This document shows, one piece after another, positions 1-11,763 of a stretch of DNA of 64,000 bases (within the stretch, counting starts at the first letter, position 1; each line of letters opens with the position of its first letter). Where the stretch lies: contig NC_064619.1 in assembly GCF_023898315.1 (NCBI RefSeq), positions 349,628,650 to 349,692,649 on the forward strand. Reading direction: 5' to 3'. A program made the translations under genes and the position numbers. The stretch comes from Schistocerca nitens (taxonomy: Eukaryota; Arthropoda; Insecta; Orthoptera; Acrididae). Below the pieces are notes generated by a model that made no database searches, had not been told where the DNA came from, and was given only the letters and a program-made list of their open reading frames with translations.

Positions 1-64
1 AATGAGAAGAGCAAGTCTAATCGAAAAAGCTGGCTAGAACCTACAAACCTTTAATTATAAACGT

Positions 65-115
65 TTAGGTGCAAGGTCTGTAGGAAGACCAAGAAAAAAA
101 TGGCTGGATACTTAG
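65..115 (+). pseudogene. C-terminal tip of a LINE reverse transcriptase ORF (relic)
   Basis: The plus-strand frame starting at 65 reads LGARSVGRPRKKWLDT and then a stop at 113-115. A GRPRKRWLD-like peptide just before the stop is typical of the C-terminus of RTE-like LINE polyproteins. The upstream sequence to the window edge is not open in this frame, so this is a decayed 3' end only. The LINE clade is a guess from the tail motif. Confidence 0.45.
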
Positions 116-1561
116 TAGATGGATCAGGCTATGGCCTAGACCACAATGAAATAAGAAGAACAAATATTTAATTTTGTAACTTTATATCTTCGAGGCAACG
201 ATTAAACTTTATGACTACGCATCGCAAACTATCTTTGGTCGAAATGTTATGAAATGACGAACCAAACCTCTTGACCTTTGTTTTGCTTTAGAGTTTTTAT
301 ACTTCGACTTGTGTACGCCATGTGTCTTTCTCGCCCTGCTTATCCACTTATTCGATACCTGGAGTGTACTATTAATATTTCTGGTCTGAATTTGTCTACT
401 TACACCTGCGTCAATAGCTTTGCCCTCTCTATCGGAAAGCAGACACTTTATTTCTCGAAAGACAAATGCTAGCCAGACTAAGTGTGAAACGACTGCCGCC
501 GTCACCAGGTACCTTGGTCTGGACCGCTGCAGAGCCGCTGGTATGGCAGCAGTCGCAACGCGCATCCGGCTTCTTGAATTATGGATCGCTGGGTCGCGCC
601 CCGGGGGCGGTCCCGCCGGCTGGGATCTGCTTGTTTGCGGTGTTGCATTATTTGGACGGTGGCTTACGGCGAGTTGCGGTTAAACAAACCACGCTAATTG
701 GAACGCTAGGAGCGCTAATCAATTGGGCAGCAGTAATTGCTGATGCTCTACACGGCGGCTGTCACTACGTTTAGCGATCGCGCCACATGTCCTTCCCTCT
801 GGAGTCCCGTCTTGATAGTTCACCGCAGCTTGTTAGTCACTCAGTGTATGAGAAAGAGAGGCAGTCTCCGGCCACAGTAAGAGTATTTGCACGTCATCAG
901 TCATAATAATGTATCTTTTTCGTAAAACTTATATTGTATGTCCGGACAGTCTGATTATTGCTTTTAATTACCAATTTATTCTCATGCTATGGAGTAGAAG
1001 GTTTTCGATTAAGCTGTAATTTCGACTAAGTTTACAAAATGAAACCCTAGATGATGATTCCTATTCGGTCTCATTGTTACTGTTTACGAATAAATACAAC
1101 ACTACAAGAAACAACGCTATCCTACAGACAAGAAGCCAGCAACGTAATAGGAGAGTAACAGCTAACACTAAATTAGTCGCACTAGCTTTTGTAACATTTC
1201 GCCCGGCTTATTTTAAAAACTGATATCTGATTTCGGAAAGGAGACTAACATGAGCGTAGAAGTTTAAAATTATAGCTTCCGAATGACCTTGAAATCCACC
1301 TTCGTTAAATTTAGAGCCGTCGAGTGGTATTCGTTGAATGCCACTAGGATAAATCACACGGCTTTTTACTACTTTTTTGATGAAATACACCGACTATAAT
1401 GCGTTCAAGTAGCAAACAAAATCATGAAAACTATCACCAACGCCGAGTTCTTTTAACAAAGGTGAACAGATTACACTCTATCACGAAGACCAACAAGGAC
1501 GCAAAGCGCCTCTTGATTCATACTCACGTCAGCCGAAAGAAAAGATAACTATTATAGCAAA
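116..1561. other. Unrecognised stretch, no supported gene
   Basis: There is no ORF with recognisable protein features. A moderately CpG-rich patch lies at about 470-770 (with GCGCCCCGGGGGCGG near 596), and the rest is AT-rich. I see no repeat family here. Confidence 0.4.
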
Positions 1562-1749
1562 ATGGCTCTGAGCACTATGGGACTCAACTGCTGTGGTCAT
1601 CAGTCCCCCAGAACTTAGAACTACTTAAACCTAACTAACCTAAGGACATCACACACAGTCATGCCCGAGGCAGGATTCGAACCTGCGACTGTAGCAGTCG
1701 CACGGTTCCGGACTGCGCGCCTAGAACCGCGAGACCACCGCGGCCGGCC
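1562..1749 (-). mobile_element. tRNA-derived SINE, family 1
   Basis: This is an antisense copy of the main SINE of the window. On its sense strand it has a tRNA-like head with a box B (GGTTCGAATCC type), the CCTCGGGCATG segment, a unique body with CTTAGGTTAGTTAGGTTTAAG, and a tail ending GAGCCATT. It is flanked by a 12-bp target-site duplication, TATTATAGCAAA, at 1550-1561 and 1750-1761. Confidence 0.92.
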
Positions 1750-2169
1750 TATTATAGCAAATCACAAAATTCTACACAATATACAATTCATTCGGTCATT
1801 GACAAGATTGTCAGGTTTTGATATACGTTAAACATCTATGTAAATCGCGATAACGTGTCAGAAAACAAATGTGTTGAAGTCAGTAAATTACACAGCACTT
1901 TTGTTAAACATGTATACAGAATTTATTATGATGTCTTTTTGTTTGGCTGCTCGTGAGATCGTATTAAAATTGCTATATACTGGTCCACAACTTAGTGAAT
2001 TCTTGCAAGGAACTAGGAAAACTGCAAGAGGATCCTTGTACCTCACGAGACATTTAATTTTTTACATATGTTATATTTATTACAGTATTTTCAGATATGC
2101 ACGTTTCAATGTTCGCATATGGACAAGTTCATTCAGAGTGATGATTTTCATTTGGGTTGAAAGTTTTTC

Positions 2170-2370
2170 GCCGGCCGAAGTGGCCGTGCGGTTAAAGGCG
2201 CTGCAGTCTGGAACCGCAAGACCGCTACGGTCGCAGGTTCGATTCCTGCCTCGGGCATGGATGTTTGTGATGTCCTTAGGTTAGTTAGGTTTAACTAGTT
2301 CTAAGTTCTAGGGGACTAATGACCTCAGCAGTTGAGCCCCATAGTGCTCAGAGCCATTTGAACCATTTTT
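2170..2370 (+). mobile_element. tRNA-derived SINE, family 1, variant-head subfamily
   Basis: A full-length sense copy starting GCCGGCCGAAGTGGCCGTGC. Its head carries GTTAAAGGCGCTGCAG instead of the usual GTTCTAGGCGCTTCAG, so it belongs to a distinct subfamily with the copies at 21027-21223 and 52845-53046. It ends in a short T run. The perfect target-site duplication TTGAAAGTTTTTC lies at 2157-2169 and 2371-2383. Confidence 0.93.
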
Positions 2371-2470
2371 TTGAAAGTTTTTCCTGTTTGTTTTAATTAT
2401 TCAGACAGTGCACAATGTTGTCATATAATGTTGTTCTTTGTCTTGTTTGAGAGTTATTTATCTAGTGGAG

Positions 2471-2922
2471 AACGTGGGATCGTTAAACTGTTTTTCTCAT
2501 ATTAGCATGAAGGTTTCCTCCCGTGAATGTTATGTCATTACAATGGTTTTAACATGATATACATCGAAGTAGTTGTGCAAGGTGCCGATGCTCATGTCTA
2601 GAGTATAGTGTGTTGGTTCACCTTAGGAGCCTCGTCATGATAAGACGTATGGCTCACAAAATCGGCATCCAGTACATCAGATGACAGGAAAATAAGAACG
2701 TGGGATCGTTAAACTGTTTTTCTCATATTAGCATGAAGGTTTCCTCCCGTGAATGTTATGTCATTACAATGGTTTTAACATGATATACATCGAAGTAGTT
2801 GTGCAAGGTGCCGATGCTCGTGTCTAGAGTATAGTGTGTTGGTTCACCTTAGGAGCCTCGTCATGATAAGACGTATGGCTCACAAAATCGGCATCCAGTA
2901 CATCAGATGACAGGAAAATAAG
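2471..2922. repeat. Recent tandem duplication, 226-bp unit x2
   Basis: The segment 2471-2696 is repeated immediately as 2697-2922. By eye only one base differs (GCTCATGTC against GCTCGTGTC, near 2594 and 2820). The unit is non-coding and I do not recognise it as a transposon. Confidence 0.95.
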
Positions 2923-3229
2923 AACAAATTGTACAATAAGTGTGAAAACAGATACAGCAGCAATAGTTTCCACGTGTGGAAACAGGATAATGGCTCCTTC
3001 CCAGTAGGACGCTGGTGGTTCTTACCACCTCAGTATTTATTTACAGTTCTTAATAGGAGTACCAAATTAGATCTAAATCGTTCCAGGCGTTTAGCATAAG
3101 TTTTTTTACCTGTGGCTGTTTCCCATACATACGTGTAAATTAGATTTCACACATGTTTAACATATTTCGTACGTATTTGTACACATATATCACCAGTACC
3201 GCAAGCGAATTTCGCCTGATATTTAAGTT

Positions 3230-3820
3230 ACACACAACTTGATGGTCATGATGTATCTCCTGAACTGTGTGCTGTACAATGGTATAATTTCCCATGTTCA
3301 TACAATGGTTTATGAGGCTACTTTCTGTCAAATGTGCTGTGAATAAAATTAGTATTAAAGAAGAAATAAATTAAAACATTATACTCGATGCCACAGTTAT
3401 CCACGCATCTCGTTATTCGACGTCAAGTATTCTGAAATGTGTGCTCTACAATGCTATATTTTTGTAGGTACTTTCAGCGACACATTTGGATAGTGTCACG
3501 CATATGAGGTTTTGAGTCCTTTCTCTTGAACTATGTGTTGTGAAAGTATGTGTTTTTGTTTTTACATTCATCAGCATGTGGATACTGTCTGCGAAATGTG
3601 TTGCGAATATAGATAGCAAAAATGAAGCAATAAATTTAAAAGTCTTGCAGTTTTTTAAGTATATCAGAGTTTATGACCTCATATCTCCTGAACGATGTGT
3701 CGTAGAATGATGTAACTGTGGCGATACATTCAGTGGCTTATGTGAATACTGACTCAAAAATATGTCGCGACTACAGTTGGTAGTAAATAAATAATAAATT
3801 AAAACATCATGCTTCATGTG
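3230..3820. repeat. Degenerate tandem array, roughly 100-200-bp units
   Basis: A motif of the form CTCCTGAACTGTGTGCTGTA recurs, diverged, near 3257, 3430, 3523 and 3685. Each is followed at variable distance by a TGTGTTGCGAATA-like block and an AATAAATTAAAACAT-like block. Spacing is irregular, so units have decayed or been partly deleted. No coding potential. Confidence 0.6.
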
Positions 3821-3876
3821 ACCGTTTAATAGCATAAAAAGCGAAGATGTATTAGGCCTAAGCGCTAGGCTTTTTT

Positions 3877-4059
3877 CAAAAATGGTTCAATTGGCTCTGA
3901 GCACTATGGGACTTAACTTCTGAGGTCATCAGTCCCCTAGAACTTACAACTACTTAAACGTAACTAACCTAACGACATCACACACACCCACGCCCGAGGC
4001 AGGATTAGAACCTGCGACCGTATCGGTCGAGCGGTTCTAGGCGCTACAGTCTGGCTGAC
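3877..4059 (-). mobile_element. SINE family 1 with inverted 5' head
   Basis: The body (3877 to about 4026) is an antisense copy, but the terminal piece at about 4028-4053 reads GAGCGGTTCTAGGCGCTACA on the plus strand, which is the SINE head in the opposite orientation. The target-site duplication AGGCTTTTTT (3867-3876 and 4060-4069) encloses both pieces, so the rearranged copy was probably inserted as one unit. Confidence 0.85.
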
Positions 4060-4069
4060 AGGCTTTTTT

Positions 4070-5045
4070 TATCATTTTTTGGGCGTTATCAGCGATAAAT
4101 TATTTCATATGGGACTGAAATTGTGTGGAAGGTCTGTTGCGAATCACTGAGTACTCTCATTCTCAAATACTGGATGACTAAAATATGGCTATTCGTACAT
4201 TGTGAACTACACTGCTTTTCCAACCGCATCCCCACTCCTTTGATAGGTAGGTGGTAACCATCCCCACAGGGATGCTATGCTGATGGCATGTGATATGTGT
4301 ACCAAGTTTGGTTAAAACGAGACTAGGATTCCAAGAGGAGATGTGGAACATACATACATAATTATATACATGCATCCCTTTATATAATATATATTGGGTA
4401 TGAAGATGCTTACTGTACACAGATCAGCGTCGACAATGCTGTTTGGGAAGGTTGACTGTCGCTCTGATGGCGGTGGCACAGGGCAATTAGTATATACTAG
4501 CGTTCATTTGTGTAAAGCTGACGCCTGTTCTTCACGACACATAGGAATTCCTTTGCTCTGCTTTCATCACATACAACAGACGTTTTCATCCTTAGTATCA
4601 GTGCCACAGCTTGAAGATGCGCATTATTCACAGGCTTTTATCTTGCACAGCTACATTTCATTGTCCATCACTCGCAATCTAATTTCAGTATACACACAAG
4701 CGACTCACTCAACTTAAGGTTGTATGTTTATATCGCCAATCTACAGATACAAGTGTAACAGACTTTATCGCAACCTCACAATGTGACATTTAAAACCGCC
4801 ATCTCAAATCATACAAGGCTTCGGAATGTACGTATCGTTAAACCGACTTAACACATTAATGTTAACAAATTGTATGGCCTAAAAATGCGAATGAATAAAA
4901 CGGAACCTACGGTTCTCAAGTGTGTCTACATCCTTGCCATGAATTTTATATGCAGGTTGTTCTTGTGTTCAGAGCAAAGACTGTACGTATTGCAGTGTAT
5001 CTTATTACTCATTCCATTTCATATCATGCTGCCAGCCGTTGAAGC
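4070..5045. other. Unrecognised stretch, no supported gene
   Basis: AT-rich sequence. The short open frames at about 4178-4420 (minus) and 4394-4717 (plus) have no recognisable domains or codon pattern. Confidence 0.4.
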
Positions 5046-5223
5046 CAAACGGTTCTAGGCGCTTCATTCTGGAACCGCGCGACTGCTACGGTCGCAGGTT
5101 CGAATCCTGCCTCGGACATGGATGTGTGTGATGTCCTTAGGTTAGTTAGGTTTAAGTAGTTCAAAGTTCTAGCGGACTGATGACCTCAGATGTTAAGTCC
5201 TATAGTGCACAGAGCCATTTGAA
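5046..5223 (+). mobile_element. SINE family 1, 5' truncated
   Basis: A sense copy that begins in the tRNA head (AACGGTTCTAGGCGCTTCAT) and keeps box B, the CTTAGGTTAGTTAGGTTTAAG body and the CAGAGCCATTTGAA tail. The first bases of the head are missing or degenerate. I cannot define a target-site duplication. Confidence 0.88.
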
Positions 5224-7500
5224 TTTAATCGTATATGCTTATTCGTACCAAGCCTAAATAAATCTGGCCATTAACACTTAAAGTGAGACAGGGAAACCTT
5301 ACATATGACTTTAATTCTGAACGCCAAGGTATACTTAACTTTTATGAACCTGATCAACTCAGAACTGTTCAGAGTATAAAAAAAACTCTCTACATACCTT
5401 TCATTCGATGGGAAACATCTGTTACATGACTTTTCCACTCAATTACTTAAGCAGTAAATAACCACATTAAAAGCTTCGTTTTCCACTCAATGAACCGAAA
5501 AACGTAACTTATGTGTTAACAGCACAAAAAACACCTTCGGTATTAGTAGTTATTAAAATACTGCCCCATATTAAAAACAAAGACAGTTCTCCAGCCACTA
5601 GCACATACTAATGGGTTTGCTTGAATCAGTAACTGAAATAATTATCCTACTATTTATGGACAACTACATTCTGACTTCAGGCTGCCTTCCAGGATGACAA
5701 ATGTTCTTCACTCATTATAATTCATACATACAGAAAACAGTCCACTAAATGACTAACTGCAAATAGTTGCCAATCATTTTCGATTCCTTCCACTGTGGAA
5801 AGAGTAGTAATTAACATATGTACACAGACGTTTCCTTCTATCTACGTCCAGGGCAGCTAGGATAAGTTGTACAGAGAAATAATTGTTTACAAATAAATTC
5901 GGTGAATTGCACAGTTTCCGATTTAATCAGCTGTGAAGTTAGCCATTCACATAATTGTCCACACTAATTCAAGCAGCCTGCCAGAGACAACACCGCCAAA
6001 AGTTTCCTTCGTTTGGTTTCCTAATCAAAATTTAACACGGAAAAAGCAAATTTCAACGATAATGAGCAATAGAACCAGTGGTAATTCACAGACCCACAGA
6101 CATCTGTGCAGTACCGCATTTAGAACACACCGGTGCTTCACTTTTCAGGCGCAACGACCTGGATGGCTAACTTCAATGCTAAGTAAATTCGAACTTGATG
6201 AACTTTTTCCTTAACAACTACTACTCAGCACAACGTACTGTGGAACCTCCTTACAAGATTTCCAGACTGTTTCTGAGCAGTACACATTTTATGCTGTAAA
6301 CACATGTTGGTGTAAAGCAATCTGTTTCTAGTGCCTCCACATCTAATTTCCCACGTTACATTTAAAATGTTGAGCTATAAAGGTTAACTCTACAGTCAAC
6401 ATCATCTACATTGACATACATAACATTCTACACAAACGGGTACAAAACATTATTGGAACCATATTTCCAAACCCTCTTGAGGGTATCGTCCCTTGATTCT
6501 GTTACTCTCTGGACAGATAAGTAATTAAGCTCCAGCACGTAGTATGCTAGTAATTTCGAATGGACGTGTATGCAACACTTGCCATAACTTAATTTTTTAT
6601 TGAGGAGTAACAACTTCCTGACTTGTTCTCTCTCTCCCACATTAAAGTTCGTTACTTTCGATAACTTTCTTTCAGATTCTTGATTCCTATGTGCAGCTCT
6701 ATATGTCACCGTTACCACCGCCGGTCTCACTTTCTCCTCCCAAGAAACCTCATTTCTATGGAGTCTTGGAAATTTCATTCACAGCTTCTTTATATGTTTT
6801 TGGCTTAGGCATGAAATAAATTAGTGCATTGTTTCTATTTGACAGCGTTTGTAAATTTCAATGCAATGTTCTTTCGCAAATTCATGTGTAGAGCGGCATA
6901 TCTAAGCTTGAGTTCCAGTTCATCACAAATTTTCATGTGTTTCCACTAAATTGTGTAGCTGTTGCGGTACCATATTCCCATTTTTCGAATACATTTCATG
7001 ATTTAATACAGCTATAAACAATCAGCAGTGTCTGTTCCTTCATATACACATGCATATTCGAAGGAACATTTCATCCAATATTAAAGACACTGTCAAATAC
7101 AAAGGCTGTACTAATGTACTTCAAGCCAAACCCAAGACAAGCTGACAAAAAAAATTAGAATCACATAATTGTGGTAGCAGTATGGATAGCTGAGTAACTT
7201 GACTAACTGAGCATGCAGTAGCTTGCAAATCAGTAGAAAGCTTAGCCCTCTATACTTTCGTATGATTGTCTGTAAGCTATCAATGAAACTTTTTTAACAC
7301 CCAGACTAGCGCAGTGACTTCTAATTAGTTGAGTAGAGTCTTTTGCAGTAAGTTAATATTCAACTCGCAAACACTACAATGCAAACCATAGGTTAACTGT
7401 ATATATCTCACACCTGAAACAGTAGCAAAACCATATTCAGGTGACATATGTGGTTGATACAGCACGTTACAACTTACAAAAATTTTAATCTCAGCAGAAG
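5224..7500. other. Unrecognised AT-rich interval
   Basis: There is no recognisable transposon, RNA gene or protein motif. The open frames at about 5933-6214 (plus) and 6428-6778 (minus) look like chance: no conserved motif and no partner exon that I can see. Confidence 0.4.
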
Positions 7501-7502
7501 CC

Positions 7503-7557
7503 TTGCCTCAGTCTTTTCTCCTGTATCAGGTTACCTGTTTTCTTAGCATATTCAACA
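7503..7557 (-). pseudogene. Possible continuation of the LINE RT relic, left of Tc1 copy 1
   Basis: If the transposon is removed, the minus-strand RT frame from 8973 continues across the TA site for about 12 residues before a stop. This fits the relic being split by the insertion, but the match is too short to be certain. Confidence 0.35.
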
Positions 7558-7559
7558 TA

Positions 7560-8970
7560 CACTCCTGGAAATGGAAAAAAGAACACATTGACACCGGTGT
7601 GTCAGACCCACCATACTTGCTCCGGACACTGCGAGAGGGCTGTACAAGCAATGATCACACGCACGGCACAGCGGACACACCAGGAACCGCGGTGTTGGCC
7701 GTCGAATGGCGCTAGCTGCGCAGCGTTTGTGCACCGCCGCCGTCAGTGTCAGCCAGTTTGCCGTGGCATACGGAGCTCCATCGCAGGCTTTAACACTGGT
7801 AGCATGCCGCGACAGCGTGGACGTGCAGTTGACGGACTTTGAGCGAGGGCGTATAGTGGGCATGCGGGAGGCCGGGTGGACGTACCGCCGAATTGCTCAA
7901 CACGTGGGGCGTGAGGTCTCCACAGTACATCGATGTTGTCGCCAGTGGTCGGCGGAAGGTGCACGTGCCCGTCGACCTGGGACCGGACCGCAGCGACGCA
8001 CGGATGCACGCCAAGACCGTAGGATCCTACGCAGTGCCGTAGGGGACCGCACCGCCACTTCCCAGCAAATTAGGGACACTGTTGCTCCTGGGGTATCGGC
8101 GAGGACCATTCGCAACCGTCTCCATGAAGCTGGGCTACGGTCCCGCACACCGTTAGGCCGTCTTCCGCTCACGCCCCAACATCGTGCAGCCCGCCTCCAG
8201 TGGTGTCGCGACAGGCGTGAATGGAGGGACGAATGGAGACGTGTCGTCTTCAGCGATGAGAGTCGCTTCTGCCTTGGTGCCAATGATGGTCGTATGCGTG
8301 TTTGGCGCCGTGCAGGTGAGCGCCACAATCAGGACTGCATACGACCGAGGCACACAGGGCGAACACCCGGCATCATGGTGTGGGGAGCGATCTCCTACAC
8401 TGGCCGTACACCACTGGTGATCGTCGAGGGGACACTGAATAGTGCACGGTACATCCAAACCGTCATCGAACCCATCGTTCTACCATTCCTAGACCGACAA
8501 GGGAACTTGCTGTTCCAACGGGACAATGCACGTCCGCATGTATCCCGTGCCACCCAACGTGCTCTAGAAGGTGTAAGTCAACTACCCTGGCCAGCAAGAT
8601 CTCCGGATCTGTCCCCCATTGAGCATGTTTGGGAATGGATGAAGCGTCGTCTCACGCGGTCTGCACGTCCAGCACGAACGCTGTTCCAACTGAGGCGCCA
8701 GGTGGAAATGGCATGGCAAGCCGTTCCAGAGGACTACATCCAGCATCTCTACGATCGTCTCCATGGGAGAATAGCAGCCTGCATTGCTGCGAAAGGTGGA
8801 TATACACTGTACTAGTACCGACATTGTGCATGCTCTGTTGCCTGTGTCTATGTGCCTGTGGTTCTGTCAGTGTGATCATGTGATGTATCTGACCCCAGGA
8901 ATGTGTCAATAAAGTTTCCCCTTCCTGGGACAATGAATTCACGGTGTTCTTATTTCAATTTCCGGGAGTG
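7560..8970 (+). mobile_element. Tc1-like DNA transposon, copy 1
   Basis: The element is 1411 bp with imperfect terminal inverted repeats of about 32 bp. The left end is CACTCCTGGAAATGG; the right end reads inward as CACTCCCGGAAATTG. TA target duplications are at 7558-7559 and 8971-8972. It is nearly identical to the copy at 60081-61502 but 11 bp shorter. It interrupts an antisense LINE reverse-transcriptase relic. Confidence 0.95.
7804..8815 (+). pseudogene. Tc1-like transposase, frameshifted N-terminus
   Basis: The transposase would cut and paste the surrounding element. From the in-family ATG at 7804 the frame runs only 12 codons (MPRQRGRAVDGL) before a stop. Compared with the sister copy, 11 bp are missing after about 7825, at a short GTG repeat. 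The rest of the protein stays open in the next frame to 8815: a paired helix-turn-helix region (QLTDFERGRIVGMREAG on), then the catalytic domain with FSDESRF (first Asp), LLFQRDNARPH (second Asp) and SPDLSPIEHVW (Glu). An open frame reaches back to 7706 but starts with unrelated residues, so it is not evidence of an intact protein. Probably inactive. Confidence 0.88.
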
Positions 8971-8972
8971 TA

Positions 8973-9532
8973 TACTGAGAGGCAGTAGTTAGTATACCCA
9001 GTTCTTTGAAGAGGTTTCTACAGAACGTCCGTGAATTTACTCCACAAATAATACGTATTACACGCTTTTGGACTCTGAAAACTTTTGTTTGACTTGAAGA
9101 GTTACCCCAAAATATTATACCATATGACATTATGGAATGGAAGTAGGCAAAGTATGCAAGCTTTTTCATTTTTATGTCGCCTATGTCTGCTAACACTCGA
9201 ATTGCAAATACAGATTTGTTAAGGCGTTTCTGCAGTTTTGTGGTGTGCTCTTCCCAACTGAATTTATTATCAAGTTGTAATCCCAGGAATTTAGGACTGT
9301 CAACCTCTTCTATCTACTCTTCTTCGTATTTTATGCATATGCTGGGTGGAAACCTCTTACAGGTTCTGAATTGCATATAGTGAGTCTTATCGAAGTTTAA
9401 TGTCAGTGAGTTGGCTTTAAACCATTTATTAATATCCATGAAAATATGATGAGCAGATCTTTCTAGAACTACACTTGGCATACTATTTATTGCAATGCTT
9501 GTGTCATCTGCAAACAAAACGAACTCTGCTTC
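8973..9532 (-). pseudogene. Non-LTR retrotransposon reverse transcriptase fragment (Jockey/CR1-like)
   Basis: On the minus strand, 9517-9314 contains the RT active-site box FADDTSIAIN, followed by IFMDINKWFKANSLTLNFDK and the thumb-like MQFRTCKR. A further piece at 9196-8973 reads MKKLAYFAYFHSIMSYGIIF and then KVFRVQKRVIRIICGVNSR, which is the usual post-RT region of Jockey- and CR1-group LINEs. The two pieces lie in different frames, so the ORF is broken. The 5' part of the LINE is absent upstream of about 9532. Tc1 copy 1 is inserted at its 3' side. Confidence 0.82.
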
Positions 9533-11763
9533 TGGTCAACATTGACAGCGAGCGAGTCTGCCACGATGTCTGCTAATCCTGGGTTGATGACTGACAGCGG
9601 CAGCAGAGAGGACCAGACCTGGTACTGTCCCCTCACGTCTGCTGCTGGATGGGCTGCCCTTACTGCAACATCTCCTTAATAAAGATTAACATGTCGATCA
9701 CCGAGCTCAGCGCTACGCAGCGACCCAGCGCACATCTAACTGCAAGTCTAACTGTGAGTTCCCAGTTGCTATCAAAGCTGGCGTATTTAAAGGAAGCACG
9801 GGAGACGTCCTGACGTCATGCTCGTTTGTAATGAACGCATTCGTTCCACTTATACTGCTGATTCATCTGTCCTACTCGCCCCTTAGGTGTTCTTGCGACA
9901 GAGTTACATGCTGTTATGGCAGACTTGCGCGAAGTTGTGAAATGCAGTACAGCTGACGCTGTACCTCTGTCTTGCACTCTATGAAAGTCTCCGTCTAACA
10001 CAAACCCCCGTGTTAAGCAATTCCTCTCGTCTGTTGTGTGTAACCAGGCCATTGCCCCTGCGTGACGACACATTCCGATATACGTGCAATCCTCCTACCT
10101 CTTGGCTAACCTACTGCCTCTGGCTCTCGGCATCGGCAACGAAACTTTGACAATATTCCACGTTTCAAACTCTTTCCTATTCCGTGACACTACAGTATGT
10201 TCCAATACAGTATTTTTCGAAACCCTTTATTGACAACAGGACTTTTTCCCACAGACTGGAGTAAAAATTGTGACAGAAGTTTTCGTGTGAGATGACATTA
10301 AGATGGCATTTGTAACTAAATATTATAATGTGCCTCACTTGAAAGACGTTTGAATACTTTAAAAAGTACTTGCCAAGTCAAAACACTGATCATCCCCAAG
10401 TGCATAGACACATCTACTTTATTAATAACTTGTTACTTGATACAGGCAGCAGTTGTATTAGCTCAGGTTGATGGCTATTTGTTTGGTTATTTTCACTGCT
10501 CGTTACCTTTTTTATATGCGTTGGCATTATTTAATGTGTCCAGCATCAATCTTTAGCAATTCCATAGACGCCTCAACACCATCAACTATAAAGTAGCATT
10601 TCGCAAAAGAAAGGTCATTTCTTGCATGCATCTGACACTGGACATCAATCAACTGCAAAAATCCCCTTATACTTTATCCAGTAATAGAGTCCAGACGCTC
10701 ATCAGGCATGGACATTAATACAACACAACCTTACTTCATCCCCGAAACAACGACGACTAAATCATTTCTTCCCTTCACCCAATGATGTTACTTAAAATAT
10801 AGTAATGAGGAACCCGATTCTATATTGGACAATAGAGAACATCATGAAACCAATAATGACGGGACTGAAGCCAACTCCACGCCTCCATTTGACTATATAC
10901 ACGAGACAACACTTTTCTCGTGAAGTTCGTCAGCAAAACAAGCATCCACTCAGCACCAAGAGTACCAAAACTAAGCAGGGCATACGTCGTCCATTTATTA
11001 CACTTCCCTCGATCTTTAGGCCACACATCAGCCTTCCCAAAAATAAGAACGGAATGTACACTTCGCCAAGAGTTCAGAGTCGTCAGAAGCAAGAAAGACA
11101 AATTTATCAGAGAAAACACAATAAGGAAACACAGAACAGTGAATACAGCAAATAAAATCCACCCCTCACACAATTACACACACAAGAAAAAGTACGTCAT
11201 TTTATCAACCAATAACTAACACGAGCCAGAGCTCGTCCCATGAATATCTTACATAAATAAGCAGTCATAAATTGTAACTAAAAAGATGAGTTAGGTTCCC
11301 AGGAACAAAGAAGAAAGGATGAGGAACAAAAGTTATGGCCACAGTGGAAAAAATTAACACCGATTACAGCTACCTTCAGTATCGACACAATGGGAGAACA
11401 TGCAGCAATTAACCAGCTAAACAATGTTCCTGTCAAACTCACACAGTGGTCCAGCAACGTTCTCGTCAACTGAAATACAAAAACACAGCCAACACTCCAC
11501 ACGAGAACCAATCATTGTACACACAAGGAAATTCACAAACCGTCTCCTCAATCAATATCAATAATTACACCCATTTTGAAGAGGAAACGGAATAACGTTA
11601 CTACTTAGAACCTTCAAAGAGAAAACTGCCAGCTAATAAAATATTATAGACTCTACATACACGCATGTTGAATATGGCAACAGTCACATGGTTTAAAGCT
11701 GCCACTCTGTCGAGACATTCTCCATCCTGATGGAGACATTTCCAGTGACTCCTCGTGTTATTA
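9533..11763. other. Unrecognised interval, no supported gene
   Basis: Around 9540-9850 the composition is richer in CpG, with GTATTTAAAGG near 9784 that could be a TATA-like element of an old LTR, but no partner repeat is visible. The rest to 11763 is AT-rich. The open frames on both strands around 10805-11219 overlap one another and show no motif. Confidence 0.35.

Noticed and set aside
7706..8815. Intact 369-residue transposase in Tc1 copy 1
   Set aside because: The first 33 or so residues come from the wrong frame. The family start codon at 7804 runs into a stop because of an 11-bp deletion.
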